DNA of 64,000 bases, taken from positions 4,740,001 through 4,804,000 of the forward strand of contig OW387133.1 of assembly GCA_936440205.1 (NCBI GenBank), given 5' to 3'. Below, one piece after another: positions 10,202 to 22,300 of this stretch; within the stretch, counting starts at the first letter, position 1, and each line of letters starts with the position of its first letter. The position numbers were made by a program, and so were the translations under genes. Under the pieces are notes generated by a model that saw nothing but the letters and a program-made list of their open reading frames with translations, was not told the origin of the DNA and made no database searches. The DNA is from Lepidonotus clava (taxonomy: Eukaryota > Annelida > Polychaeta > Phyllodocida > Polynoidae).

Positions 10202-13200
10202 CTATTTACAATTTGTGTACCTACAGGCACAGTCAGACACATAGGACACACGGGCCTCGCCATACCAAGCTGCAGTAAAAATGTCTAAATTCGTCTCCCT
10301 CACACCATTCATAGTGACAGTTGTACCAGCCCTCTCAAGTGTCTCTTTGTCGATGTTGAGCCAGCAGTACACCTTGGTCGTCATCTGTCCGTAACGTGTT
10401 GCCGTGCAGCATTGGCAGTACTGCCAGTCGTACCTGCACATCAAGGACATATATTTAATTTTCATCGAAACTTCCCCAGACAAAGTTTTTGTTCTCCCTC
10501 AACCTTCAGTGACCAGTGGCATGATAAGGGGCCTTACTTATGCATCAAGGGAAGAGGCGGGGTTGGAAAACTTTGAAATTGCGCACACGTTCTAGTACAA
10601 ATCCAATCAGTCCTTCACACAAGGGAATTTGGGGGACTGAGATTTCAAAAAGATGGGCTTATGTACTTAATGGAAGGCTCCTAAATCATATAACAGGGTA
10701 ACGGTACAAGCTCAAGGATAACTTTAAGAATGGTTGCGCAACAACACAAAGTTACGCTGTTACAAAAACCTTATATCTCTGCTTCTACTGGATCAAATTA
10801 AGTTCTGTAAACTGATGTAAAAAGGGAAAAATATAAATAAATTCCTGTTAAGATTACAGCTCATTACAATCATTCTAAATATTTTTTAAAAAAAAGGTAA
10901 AACATGTGTTGTCATGATCAAAGTTTCAGAGAACTGTTGCGCTATTTTATTATTTTCTTTGTTCAAAACTCAATGGGACACAAAAACTATTCATAACCGC
11001 CACAGCTTAAAGATCATGTCAAGTACATGTATGTACTATGATAACCTAACACTAACAGCATGGAAATATTTGTGATTTAACATTATAGAAAACTAACATT
11101 GTGTTTTTTTTTCAGTTTGTAATTGTATCTATGAATTTATAATGCTTTAAGTTGTATGAAAGATGTATTAATTGCAGGTAGATATACACAAGAAGTTTCT
11201 TAAGTGATTTTCTCGAAAAAAATAGTCGAAAGGCACTTCATTGTAATTCACTCATTCATTGTAGAGTGAATTCTTTAAGAGTTTGTAAATTCGACAAATT
11301 CAAGAGCGGTCCTCGTATGATAAATTTAGAAGTAAAAATTATCAAAACGTCTTTATCTAAGAATATAACATTTCAATTACAAAGAAATTTATGAGACCAT
11401 ATTTCAAATATGTGGCAAGACATTTTGAGAAAAAAACACACATCAAATATGATTATGAAAGACCTTCCATAGAGTCAGTTATGAAAGACCTCTCATAGAG
11501 TTTACAGATGAACAGTTTCTTACGGTTTGTATAGGGGGAAGCCGAAGTAATATTGGAGATGGTAGCTCTTGCACACACCATCACAGTACGGAATCAGGAT
11601 ACGCTCATCTGTCCGGCAGTAGGTTGTGTCGTCCAACCAGAACCAGTGGTACTGCCGGCGCCGTACGGGCTTGCATTCTGAGGGGGCTGCAACAATAAAG
11701 GTAACAGTTTGAATCCTTCATACAGTAACACCACATGCAGCCTCAGTGACAGCTCATGCAAAAATAAAGGTAACAGTTTTAACCATTTATACCCCATACA
11801 TGGCGGTAATGCAAAAGTAAAGGTAACAGTTTTAACCCGTTATACCCCACAGCTGGCAGTCATACAAAAATAAAGGGAAGGGATTTAACCCTTTATACCC
11901 CAGAGATGGTGGTCATAAATTTTAAGGGTAACAGATTTAAACCTTTATACCCCACAGCTCATGCAAAAATAAAGGGAACAGTTTTAACCCTTTTGATCCC
12001 ACAGATTGGGTCATGCAAAAATAATTTTTTCTCAGCTTTTATGATACATTTAAGAACTGTTTCCTTATGAGTATAGTAGTGTGTGGCTATCATGCAGTAC
12101 CATTTGACCATCAAACTATACACTTATATACTGATATATGACTAGGTAGATTGGAGGTACGTTGATGGATCGAGATGCGTTGTAACATCTAAAACTCCCT
12201 AATAAGAAGGATGTATGCATATGATATAGTTACTGAAATGTAGTAATTCTTACGTGGTGGTGGTGTTGTTGTTAATATTTTGCATTCACATTCGGTGGGT
12301 ACTTCGATTTTGACGTCTACATAGATCTCTGGGTTGACATTCTCACAGCAGTCTCTCTGAGCCTTACAGCGTAACCTTCGAGTGTGTGTCTCAGGCTACA
12401 AATCAAACAAGGTGGAAGTTTATCCTAAGGAGGGATAACCCAATAGACTGTTTTCCAGACCCTGGACCTCACGGTTGGGTGGTTTGTTGTCTGAGTGTTG
12501 CTATGGCGACCACTAAGCTCAAGAGGTCGACATCTGTTATGTAATGCTAATAAGAACTGCTTGGGGGCCTCTGATTGGCTAAAAATACTTTACTATTGGA
12601 AAATTATTTTAGAATATACATCATGCAGGCACCAAGATGATACATGCATCAGAAAGAAGATAAAAACTGGGGCTATTGATAAAATTGCGTAACTTTGGAT
12701 AGGTACTAAAGTAATACTTACAGGTGGTTTAATATCACCAATTTATATAGGTCCAAAGAAGAAATAACTCAAGCTTGTCTGACTTACAGTTTGTTGGCTA
12801 TACCCTACACTAAGTAGCGTGGTCCGGAAAATAATTTATCAGGAAACTTAAGGAGGCCTACCACATGGCAACAAAATGATCGCAATGGTACAGCAACAGT
12901 TGTTTGTAAGAGGGCAGGACAATGGTGAAGTTATAGGAATTCTGATATAGAATAAAAGTGAAGGAAACCCCTTATGTTTTGTTAATTATGGAGAAAAACA
13001 CTCACATTACCCTTGAACTGGCAGTATGTCTTGTCTCCGCTTGTGTATGATGGTTTAGTGACAGTTACGAGTTTGCCATCCTCATTGAACGCGTACACGG
13101 CTGAGGTATATTGACTCTCAACTTGACAGTCACCCCCACAGTAGGGCTGGTAAATGCGTCCGGTGCACTTGTACTCCACTTCATTGTAAACGATGACACG

Positions 13201-16200
13201 GTTGATGGTCTGGATGCGGTACTGCTTCCGGCAACCTGTAGGGTGGAAGAGGATAGGCTAAGGCCGAATTCCACTATACGATGTTTGGCACAATATTTAT
13301 GGAAATTCTGCCGAAATTCCAAAGATCGGAAGGTAATCCCGATTTTTGGGGTACACGAGGAACATTGTGAGATGGAATATACCTGATAACACCCACAATC
13401 TTTGACAACCAAAAAATTGTGAGTCTTCCTATCAATAGTTACCAAGATGTTGGTAACTATCGGGAGCTCTGCTCATGATTTTTGATGAGTGAAATCGACA
13501 CCATCGTGGCATTTAGTCACAATTGTTGGTCATTATTTCCCTTCCATAGTGGAATACGTGCCTTAGATGCAGTTCTGCCATTATCGGTTTACTCTCAGAC
13601 TTTCTGGTACCCAGCTCACTAGTGACTAAGGCTCTTTGGGGTGTCGCTGAGAGAGTGTTACTGTATTTATGTAACATGCCCATATAAGATAAACGGTGCA
13701 ATTGTGTATTGTCGAAACAAAAACAGTCTGTACTCAGGCAGAGGTCTAGCGTATATATATAATTTCTGTTTGATGAGGTTTTGCCTTGTCTTAGTTACAA
13801 TGATTTGGCTTTGGGGGTCACTTACAATGTTTTTTTTGGTAATTTATGACAGAATTATTATGAAACACCGTTTTAAAACTGTCATAGTTATATCATAAGG
13901 ATTCTTCCAAACGTAACTCTTATGAAGCAGGCTCCTCATGTACAAATCTAATTTAGTAACTATAAGATAAACACAAAAAAAGAAGCTTGGCATCGAGAAA
14001 GGTAAGTATATTGACCTCTACACACCCAGCTCTTTCAACGATTGTAACTGTGCCAACCACCTCAATGGCCTCTTGCATAAGAATCTAGATGTTATGTGTC
14101 CTAACAGAAACTGGGGCCGGTTTCAGAACAAACCTCTGTAACTTTTGCGTTTCATAAAGTTATGATCAACTTTTTGGCTCCTGTAGCTCCGTAAGTTTAG
14201 TCTTTGCTTACGTGAGTTTGGGTGGATTTACAAGAGTTTTGGGTCGATTTATATGAGTTTCATTATGAAACGGTGGCATACGAGAGTTTCAAACTAATGC
14301 ACACTTTATGTAAGGGCACTTTATGTAAGGGCACATAAAACCTCCATAACTGGGCCCGTTTCATAACAAACCTCTGTACCCACGGGAGTTTATCTGAGCT
14401 AAGGAAAACTGTACAAGAGTTTCAAACTCCCATATCTCACCGCTTCATAACCAAACTTGCATAAATCGACCGAAAGCTCACGTAACTTGACCCAAAACTC
14501 ACATAAATTCACCGAAAATCACATAGGCAAAAACAAAACTCACGTAGGTACAAGGAGGGTACAAAGTGATCGTAACTTATGAAATGCAAAATTTACAGAG
14601 GTTTATTATGAAACAGGCACCGGGAGTTTGACAATGCTGTTGCACAATGAAGCTCATTCAAATCACCCTCAAACTCCTGTAAATGCACCCAAAACTCCCT
14701 AAGATTATTGAAACTCCCATAGCTACAATGAGTGTAAAAGGTGATTGTAAATACAAACTCACACATGTTTTTTCCTATTTTGTTATGAAACAGTGGGGTG
14801 TTTCATAATAAGCTCCATAGCTATGGGGGTTTTATGTGAGCTTACAGAAACTGTACTGGAGTTTGAAACTCTCGTACACTGCCGTTTCATAACAAAACTC
14901 GTGTAAATACACCCCAAACTCTCATTAATGCACCCAAACTTCCATAAATGCACCCAAAACTCAAGTAAATCCACCCAAACTCATGTAAGCAAAATGAAAT
15001 TCATGTAGCTACGATGACCAACTAGATTTTCGGGTACTGCCGTACCGAAGGAGGCGGGGGTGACAGCAAATTTCAATGATTGCGCAATCATTATAACAAG
15101 TTACCATTTTAGTACTAAATATGTGCCTGGAGAGTGTGAAGAATTTGCCAATGAAACCTTCTTTGTCAATCTCCATGTATCTCTATGGAAAAAGATTTGC
15201 TGTGCTTGGAGACTGATGACCTACTTCCTTAACTATAGGAATTTCCTATTTCAATTTTGCGACAAAAAAATTATGGATTCTCTCTAGTATTACAACAAAA
15301 CAATCAAATATTTTACAATTTTGGAACCAAACCAACATATACTAGAAACAGAACTACTGAAATACATATAGTTTGAAGATTATAATGCTGGCATTACTGA
15401 GAAAAGTGAAACGAAAAATTGGTCACAAAATTGTAACAACTTTTCTGATCCCCATTGAAATACATTGAATCAACCTGGTCAAAAAAGAGTGTAGAGAAGG
15501 TCGGTGGCTTAAGGCCCGCCTCCCAAAAAGGTGATGGTAAATTTATGAAATGCAAAACTTGCATAGCCATACAAAACTTGATTATGAAACAGGCCACATG
15601 CCTCAGATCTATTGGAGTACACACAAAATCTAGTTTTCTAGGGCCCATTCACTAACCAACTGCAAGGCTGAATGTACAATTAAAGCTTTACCCAGCCAAG
15701 GATGACTTTCTAATAACATTCTAATAACGTTCTGGATTGGTTCTTGTTACGTTAAACTGTTAGGTTACAGCGACGTTCTTTTGATGACTCCCAATAACAT
15801 CGCTGCAATCAACTGTTGCGATGTTACATTGTGATGTTCTAATAACGTTATTTTAATGTTAATTATGAGGCTGATACTTGATAAGAATGTCACAATAACA
15901 TGCTGTTTAGGTGTGGTTGAGACCTAACTTAATGAGGATGTCACCATAACATTTGGTTTAGGTCAGATTGACACCTAACCTAATAAGATAGTCACAGTAA
16001 CATTCTGTTTAGGTAAGGTTATACAAAACCTGATGTAATCAGAACATCACAATAACATTCTGTTTAGGTGAAGTTGGGACCTTCCCTGGTCATGAGGTCA
16101 CAACAATGTTATGTTTAAGTGAGATCAGGACCTAACCTATAAATCAGAATGTCACAATAACATTCTATTTTAATGTTATCTCAACCTGACCTCACCAGAA

Positions 16201-18584
16201 CGTTGTGAGAACATACTTTTTTGGTAAGGTCTTAACCTCCCAGAAAAATAATGTAACAGTTATGTGACAATGTAGTAAGAACAGAAAAAACAAAAAAGTA
16301 TGGTTGCATAATGTGACCGTTACATCGTACCTTGGCTGGGTAATCATACCTGCCACCCTCAAGAAAAAAAAACCTATCTGGACAATTGCCTCTTTCCAAT
16401 CGCAGTACTTCAAATTCGTTCTCTGAAATCTTTGCTTGTCTGAGTGAGTGGGATATTACCCTTCTACTTCTAAACTGATGTCCTCTCACATGTTACAGTC
16501 TCCACATTGAACATACTTCTGGCCACACCAAGAACCAGCGAAATAGTCTGTTATGAGCCAGTCTATTTTGTTGCCAATTTGTTAAACAGCTGCAGCTTTT
16601 TGAAAAAGACATGCGGGAACCAGCAAATTAGGTCATGACACCATTATTTAGTTCCCCTCTCATCCTCTATGTGGCTTCATAGTGTAAGGGTTAGCAACCC
16701 CCTCCAAACACCCAGGTTGTGGGTTCGAATCCTGGAGGGACTTGTTCATAATATAATCTGCTTAACGTAAAGAGATTTAACTTTTATGTGAAAACTTTTA
16801 CGTAACAGACTGACCAACAAGACACAGAACATGCTTGTTACATCATTGCTTGCCTGGGTCCCCTCAGAAAAATGTCTGGATCAGCCTCTGCAGATTTTCA
16901 GATATTCAGAGGAAAAGACCAGGGGCCTGTTTCATAACAACCCTCTGTATTGCTATGTCAGTTTTACATTTCATAAAGTTACGATGACCTTTTTGGGTGC
17001 TGTAGCTATGTGGAGGGGGTCCTAAACAGGGACGGACTTGGTGTGGGTGGGGGGGGGGGGGCGGCGGCGCCTGAGACGAGCACCCCACTATCTTTTGCCA
17101 AATTTAGATTTTTTAAATTCTTTAATGTAATATTCTAGCCCTAGGATGGGGCGCCTCAAATCCTATTTGGGTGACCCCCCCTTTTTGAAATTCCTGTATC
17201 CGTCCCTGCTAAAGTACCCTGAAAAAGTGTGACTTCATTTATGGATGGCCCAAAACATTACCTAATGTTATAACAACGTTTTTTGACTATAAAAACGTTC
17301 TGTAGTGTTCCATATTGAATTTCGGAAATGCCTGTTTCTCTGTGCCAAATTGAGAAGCATATACATCCAGCCATCTTGCAATGTAACAGAAACATTCTGC
17401 AACCATACTTTTTTAGTCAGTTTGGGGGTGTGGATAGGGGGTTCCTGTGTTGCGTGTCGCCTGTCACTTTACCTCAGTTAAGACCCATGTCGCATGTCAA
17501 ATTTCTATCACTGTCACTTTCCTTTTAAGGCTCCTGTCCCATGTCGAATTTAAGAAAAAAACCATGCCATTTGTCCCATTTAAGAAATGGCCCTGTCGCC
17601 TTGCCGAATTAAAAAAACGGCTGTGTCGCTGTGTCAAATTAAGTGGTTGAGACCTATCAGTTTGTTACATACTAAGATAGCACGTAACAATTACGTTATT
17701 AATGGTGAAGACGAAACCTCAACTAAAATTACCATGAAAAGGTGTGAGATCATTATATTGGTCTAGACCCCTAAATTTGACAAATGACCATGAAAAGGTG
17801 TGAGATCATTATATTGGTCTAGACCCCTAAATTTGACAGGGTGAGATGGGGGTATAGACACGGCCATTTCTTAAATTTGACACGGCGACACGGCCGTTTT
17901 TTAAATTCGACAGGCGACATGGCAATTAAGGGACAAATGACATTAGCTTTTTCTTAAATTCGACATGCGACATGGGCTTTTAAAAGATAATGACATGCGA
18001 CAGGGTCATTTCTTAAATTCGACATGCGACATGGGTGTACATGGAGATATAGTCACAGGCGACACGGCCGTTTTTCAAATTCGACACGCGACGTGCCCCC
18101 CCCCCCCCCGTCCAGAGCCCCTGAGATGGCTGTTTTTAGACTTACTGACAAGCGACAGGGCCCATTCTTAAATTCGACACAGCAACATAGCCTGTTCTTA
18201 AATTCGACACGGTGATATAGCCTTTTCTTAAAATCGACATTGTCTTTAGTGACAAATGACGGGTTTTAGAGATATAATGACATGCGGCATGGCCTTTTTA
18301 AAAATTCGGCATGTGACATGGGACACCCCCCCCCTCCCATTTAGACCCCCCATTATGGACGGCTCCTAATGATTTGGGGAGGGTCCACTGCGCAAACTCG
18401 TGAAAAAGGTTTATCCAATATACTTACAGGTGTCTTGATGGGGGAGTTCTTGTATCCCGGCCGTCACCAGTCCCGGTATGAGCTGAGAATGACCCAGGAG
18501 GGACAGTTCTTCCCATGTGTGGGACAACGCACCAGGAACCAGCACGACCAGCAGCCACACCAGCAGACGACATTTTAGATCCAT
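10202..18584 (-). CDS. secreted tandem cystine-knot (double CTCK-like) protein, 5 exons, 307 aa
   Basis: Five exons on the minus strand: 18584-18428, 13235-13006, 12395-12254, 11686-11524 and 10433-10202, joined by GT-AG introns of phases 1, 0, 1 and 2. Residues 1-21 (MDLKCRLLVWLLVVLVPGAL) form a signal peptide. The mature chain has two cystine-knot repeats. Knot 1 (about 53-168) has C76, C85-G-G-D-C89, C124, C139, C145-C146 and C165-E-C167. A Thr/Pro linker (171-178) leads to knot 2 (about 181-306) with C181, C200, C211-D-G-V-C215, C237-Q-C-C240, C254, C299-A-C301 and C306. The CxGxC plus terminal CxC pattern is the cystine-knot ring signature of CTCK domains (mucin/VWF C-termini, DAN and bursicon-like hormones). 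No other domain is present, so a secreted ligand, antagonist or matrix protein is possible. The start is chosen because the ATG directly precedes the signal peptide. The paralogue faces it at 19326. The family is reasonably sure; the biological role is unknown. Confidence 0.82.
11690..12025. repeat. minisatellite of about 56-60 bp units in intron 3
   Basis: About six degenerate units, each with AAAATAAAGGTAACAG, TTTTAACC and TTTATACCCCACA, lie in the intron between exons 3 and 4 of the minus-strand cystine-knot gene. The array starts only a few bases upstream (in gene sense) of the exon 4 acceptor, so its last unit forms part of the 3' splice region. Confidence 0.75.
13236..14112. other. intron 1 of the minus-strand cystine-knot gene, unique part
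   Basis: No additional exon was recognised. The open frames seen here on both strands lack splice consistency with the gene. Confidence 0.5.
14113..14621. mobile_element. MITE with GTTTCATAACAAACCTCTGTA-type ends
   Basis: A roughly 510-bp inverted-repeat element. The left end (CCGGTTTCAGAACAAACC, then CTCTGTAACTTTTGCGTTTC) is matched in reverse by the right end (GAAATGCAAAATTTACAGAG, then GTTTATTATGAAACAGG). The inside is filled with short direct and inverted repeats such as CCCAAAACTCACATAAAT. A second head of the family (from about 14347) is nested inside. Related pieces follow at 14640-15010, 15535-15600 and 16920-17005. Non-coding. Confidence 0.7.
14640..15010. repeat. further copies or arrays of the GTTTCATAAC repeat family
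   Basis: Repeats of CACCCAAACTC, ATAGCTA and TGTTTCATAATAAGCTCCAT in both orientations, related to the element at 14113-14621 but without clean ends. They look like overlapping decayed insertions in the intron. Confidence 0.55.
15688..16343. mobile_element. MITE with TTACCCAGCCAAGG/CCTTGGCTGGGTAA ends
   Basis: A 656-bp element with perfect 12-14-bp inverted ends. The interior has about six repeats of a module of roughly 60 bp containing GTCACAATAACATTCTGTTTAGGT and GACCTAACCT, so it may have grown by internal tandem duplication. The copy at 852-1192 is a shorter relative. Confidence 0.75.
16672..16745 (+). tRNA. tRNA-like segment (tRNA pseudogene or SINE head)
   Basis: A-box-like TAGTGTAAGGGTTAGCA and a perfect B-box GGTTCGAATCC are correctly spaced for a tRNA promoter. 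The T stem and acceptor stem do not pair well, so it is unlikely to be a working tRNA. A tRNA-derived SINE fragment or tRNA pseudogene fits better. No anticodon is assigned. Confidence 0.4.
17027..17208 (+). mobile_element. G-tract MITE, family B
   Basis: Runs from CAGGGACGGACTTGG through a G run and GCGCCTGAGACGAGCACC to CCTGTATCCGTCCCTG. The ends form an inverted repeat. The block ATTCTAGCCCTAGGATGGGG recurs at 56540-56700. It directly follows a fragment of the GTTTCATAAC family, so two mobile elements are stacked. Confidence 0.6.
17430..18350. repeat. inverted array of TTAAATTCGACA-type satellite units
   Basis: Degenerate units of about 30-45 bp built from GACATGGCCATTTCTTAAATTCGACAYGCGACATGG. 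About five or six units at 17440-17645 run in one orientation (CATGTCGAATTTAAG). About eleven units at 17825-18320 run in the opposite one. A fragment of the CCAGCCA family (about 17650-17800), including a tandem duplicate of roughly 55 bp (TGACCATGAAAAGGTGTGAG at 17742 and again at 17786), lies between. Similar units recur near 20105-20180, 20470-20510, 20690-20905, 21300-21365, 25820-25860 and 32585-32660. Confidence 0.75.
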
Positions 18585-19325
18585 TTTGGCGCCAAAACTC
18601 CCTTAACTAAACAAGGGATGGTATTGACGTCTTATTTCTATTCACTATCCCCTCCTAAATTTCCCCTTCAAGTCCTTCTTGTGGCTATAGGTTCTTCCCA
18701 ACTTTTTCTGACTTCTACTTCTACTTGACTTTGGATGTCTTCATCTATGGCGCACTTTCCTTTCCTCGATCCACCCCTTTTCCCGATTCTTTCAGGTTCT
18801 CTAGTTCTCCAGCGTTGGGGATATTTCCTTTCCGCCCTCTTCTAGATCTGATCTCTACTCGTTAACTTGTGCAGGGACGCTCGGACCAGCGTCTATCTGT
18901 GTGATGTGACATGGGAGACAGAGCCTCCTCTACTGGTGGGAACTCCTGCCAACCTCCAGGAGCTGGGCACCAAGGTCATCCAACCGTGAACCATGAACGC
19001 CACGCCCTGCGTCCCTGCCCACCGGACCGTTAAAGTTCTTCCTCAGGACCCTGCCTCATCAGCCAATCATCTTTGACTTCATGGTAGAGCGAAAGCTCGG
19101 GAAATTCCATCTTCGCTGTACGGCGGGCGCTGATTGGACGGTTACGACGCACCCACCGTGACGTCACGCACGCATGCGCACGGGCCCGTCACCACGCCCC
19201 TGGTGGCAGAGGGGGAGAACTACGCCGTGAGGACGGGCTCAGGGCGGTCGGGAGACATTTAGACGACAGGAGCGCGTGTAGAAAGGTGAATCTTTCCTCC
19301 CCGCCTGTTGAGAACCGCCGACGCC
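18585..19325. promoter_or_regulatory. shared (bidirectional) promoter region of the cystine-knot gene pair
   Basis: The 741 bp between the two divergent start codons. The half near the plus-strand gene is GC-rich with CpGs. It holds a consensus CRE, TGACGTCA, at 19159-19166, a near-consensus NRF1 site, CGCATGCGCA, at 19171-19180, and CCAAT boxes in both orientations (AGCCAATCAT near 19060, GATTGGACGG near 19132). No clear TATA box is seen. Binding and bidirectional use are inferred. Confidence 0.5.
18875..18989 (+). pseudogene. possible orphan terminal exon
   Basis: After an acceptor-like GTTAACTTGTGCAG the + frame reads DARTSVYLCDVTWETEP and on through LLVGTPANLQELGTKVIQP to TGA at 18987-18989. 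Codon use looks exonic. It lies inside the intergenic promoter region and has no visible upstream exon. It may be the last exon of a gene whose intron houses the minus-strand gene, a relic exon, or chance. The family was not recognised. Confidence 0.3.
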
Positions 19326-22300
19326 ATGGGAGCTCCGACGTTACTACGGCTAGCCCTCTGTCTGGCCGCCATCTTGCCGCTACTGGCCGAGCGGCGGAAT
19401 ATAGGCCCCGACTTTCGGGAAGCGAGGCGGGAAACAGCAGAATGTGAGTAATTTTGTAAGATTGAGACTTTATCTATGTAACCAGCTAACTTCAGGGATC
19501 CAGGTATTCTATAGAGAGGGGAGGCGCCAATAATTAAAACGGTCCCAGGCTGCCCAGGCACCTATGGGGCCACCTATCTGAGGGTCTGGGTTTTACATAA
19601 AACATAATCGGGGAAAAAATAAAAATAGGGGGGGGGGGGGGGGGGTGCGTATGCCTAAACCCGTCCCTGGTAACCTGAGAAACGAGGGATGGGAGGGTGG
19701 GGTAGTCAGGGGCGGATACAGGATTTGCGAAGAGGGGGGTGGGTCCACATATACACTAAGTACTAAAACAGCATGCATTCAAGTGCACATGCGCGACGTA
19801 TTTTACTTTTTGGCAAGTTTAAGTCCCCACCAAAAGGGAGGGGGGAGGGTGGTCAGTAACCCCTGGCCACCCTGTTAGACCGTATAAAGTAAATCTGCCC
19901 TAAAATGTAATCTGCCCTAAAATGTAATTAAAATTGACGTAAAATGTAAATAAGATGCAAAATGTAAATGAAACAGCCGTAAAATGTAATTATACCTCCT
20001 GCCTTAAATTGTAAAAATGTAAACAGAGTCATATAAACGTAAATTGTAAATAATTTATTTCGCCACTAGTATTGAAACACTACAGCATATGGCCCTAGGC
20101 TATAGACCCCTTAATTTGACAAAGCGATTAGATCATATCTTAAAATCAACATGCGACATAGGCCTTATTGACATGTGACATTGGACTTTCCTGAAATTGA
20201 CATGGTGACAGTCAGGCTCGTATACAGGCTCTGTCATGGTGGTGAGGTTCTTTAAGTGAAACTTCGATAATATTACCATTAAACTTCAAAAGGGTGGTGG
20301 CGAGCAGTCCTGAGTGGAACTTTACATTCTGAATTGTCTTACTCATTTTTTTTCTGGAGGGGGGGGGGGGGTCGTTTATGATAAACATTTGAAGTAAAAC
20401 AGGAACTTTTTGAAAAGATTTCCCTCCTATCCTGGGGGTTAGCATGCCACCCACGTCACCCCCCCTCCCCGTTTGACCATTTCTGAAATTTGACATGTGA
20501 CACTAGGTTTAAGTGGCAACAGAGACATACAACATTGGCATAGAATTCTCACTTAAAAATGTCTTAATGGCGACTCTCCCACAAACCTAAATATTGGAAT
20601 TGTGACATTAATTTATTGACTTTGAGATTCATAAAAGCTTTTGGATCCACCACAGATTTGGTAGGCAGATTGACATTTTAGGTGACTGTTGGGGGTATAG
20701 ACCCTTAAAATTGACAGGGTGACACGAGCATTTCTTAAATTCGACACGGCGACATAACAAACAAGTGACAAATGACATGGCCCTTCTCTTAAATTCGAAA
20801 GGGGACAGGGCCATTTCTTAAATTCGACAGGGGACATGGGTCTGAACTGAGATTTAGGGACGGGTGACAAGGCTATTTCTTAAATTCGACACGCGACCTG
20901 GGATCCCCCCATCCATACCCCCGCTGTTTCCTGTTTTCATTTTACGTCAAACTGTCACATTTTATGATGGCTCATAATTACATTTTACGTTGACATGATT
21001 TACATTTTGCGTCAGATTTACATTTTACATTGATTTCATTTACATTTTACGTTGATTTACATTTTGTGTCAGATTTACATTTTACGGTCTAACACCCCCC
21101 CCCCCCGCCCCTCCACCCTGGTTCCACCCCTGTGGTAGTCAGGAGGGAAGGGGCCAGCATGTATAGGTCTACAGGGGTATAGGAGAGGGGGGACTGTTAT
21201 TTCGCGAGGGTGGACATTATGAGTAACTTTAACCATAAAGACCTGAATTACAAATTTGTAGAAACTAGATACAAGGTTATTAGAGGATGGGGTAACGAAT
21301 GGGTGTAGACCCTTAAAATCGACAGGGCGACATGGACATTTCTTAAATTCGACATGCGACATGGGACCCCCCCCCCCTCCTCCACCCCCTAATGCGGAGG
21401 GAGGACGGAGGGTGGGGTGGGGGATTGGCAGGTAGGTAGGTAGGGAGGGTGGTGGTGGCAGGCCACCCTCCCTCTACTTGGAAGAGTTCCACCTTTCCTT
21501 CCTAAACAAAACTAAATAATGATAAGAAATGTTCCACTTAAAGGTACTACCTACCATTCAGAGCACCACCTGGGAGGAGTATCAAGAACTAACTTCTTCT
21601 ATCTTTCATTTTAGATGAACATATTGCAATTATTTGTATATTTTCTATAGTATTTCCAGATATTTATTGACAAAAATCTGTCCAAATTATTCTACACGTT
21701 TTTAAAATACTGTAAATCATCTATCCGTGATGGGGAGAATAAAGGCTATATTCCATGATGTGTTCAGTGCCATTTGAGTTCCTTAAATTACAGAAACGCA
21801 AGTTTACTTGCGGAAATTCATGAACATGTTGGTAAATTTCCGCAAGTAAACTTGTGTTTCTGTAATTTAAAGGACGCAAGTGGCACCCAACGCATCATGG
21901 AATATAGCCATATAATTGCATTTATACTTGCGTTCCATGAATGCAAGCACAACGCATCATGGAATATACCTTGCATTCCACCAAAGTTGCATTGATTACT
22001 TGCGTTATGGAACGCAAGTTGACAACGCAAGTGACTGGAACGCATCGTGCAATACAGCCGTAAGCGTAACCCAGTGTACTAAGAAATATTTTCAAAATTG
22101 CTTCTGTGCTTATTCCGTGAAAACAGTTGCATAATACAATTCAACCAAAGCAATTTGGTTGACAAAGTTGCTCCTAAAATTGGTAAAGTACAGCTTTATA
22201 TATTGGCATTTACCCATAGAAACCAATATTAAAGCCTGTCAGCCCAGCCTATAATGTCCAACCGTATTTTGCCCTGAAATACAGCATTTTGATTGGCTAG

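Noticed and set aside
16672-16745. Functional tRNA gene
   Set aside because: A and B boxes are present but the T and acceptor stems do not pair; kept only as a tRNA-like or SINE segment.
19259-19561. 100-aa minus-strand frame over exon 1 of the plus-strand cystine-knot gene
   Set aside because: Shadow of the GC-rich promoter and signal-peptide exon; the plus-strand exon has a start, signal peptide and matching splice phase.
20613-21362. Minus-strand frames with recurring FKKCPCRPVDFKG-like peptides
   Set aside because: The peptides repeat because the frames cross TTAAATTCGACA satellite units; no splice sites, start context or family support.
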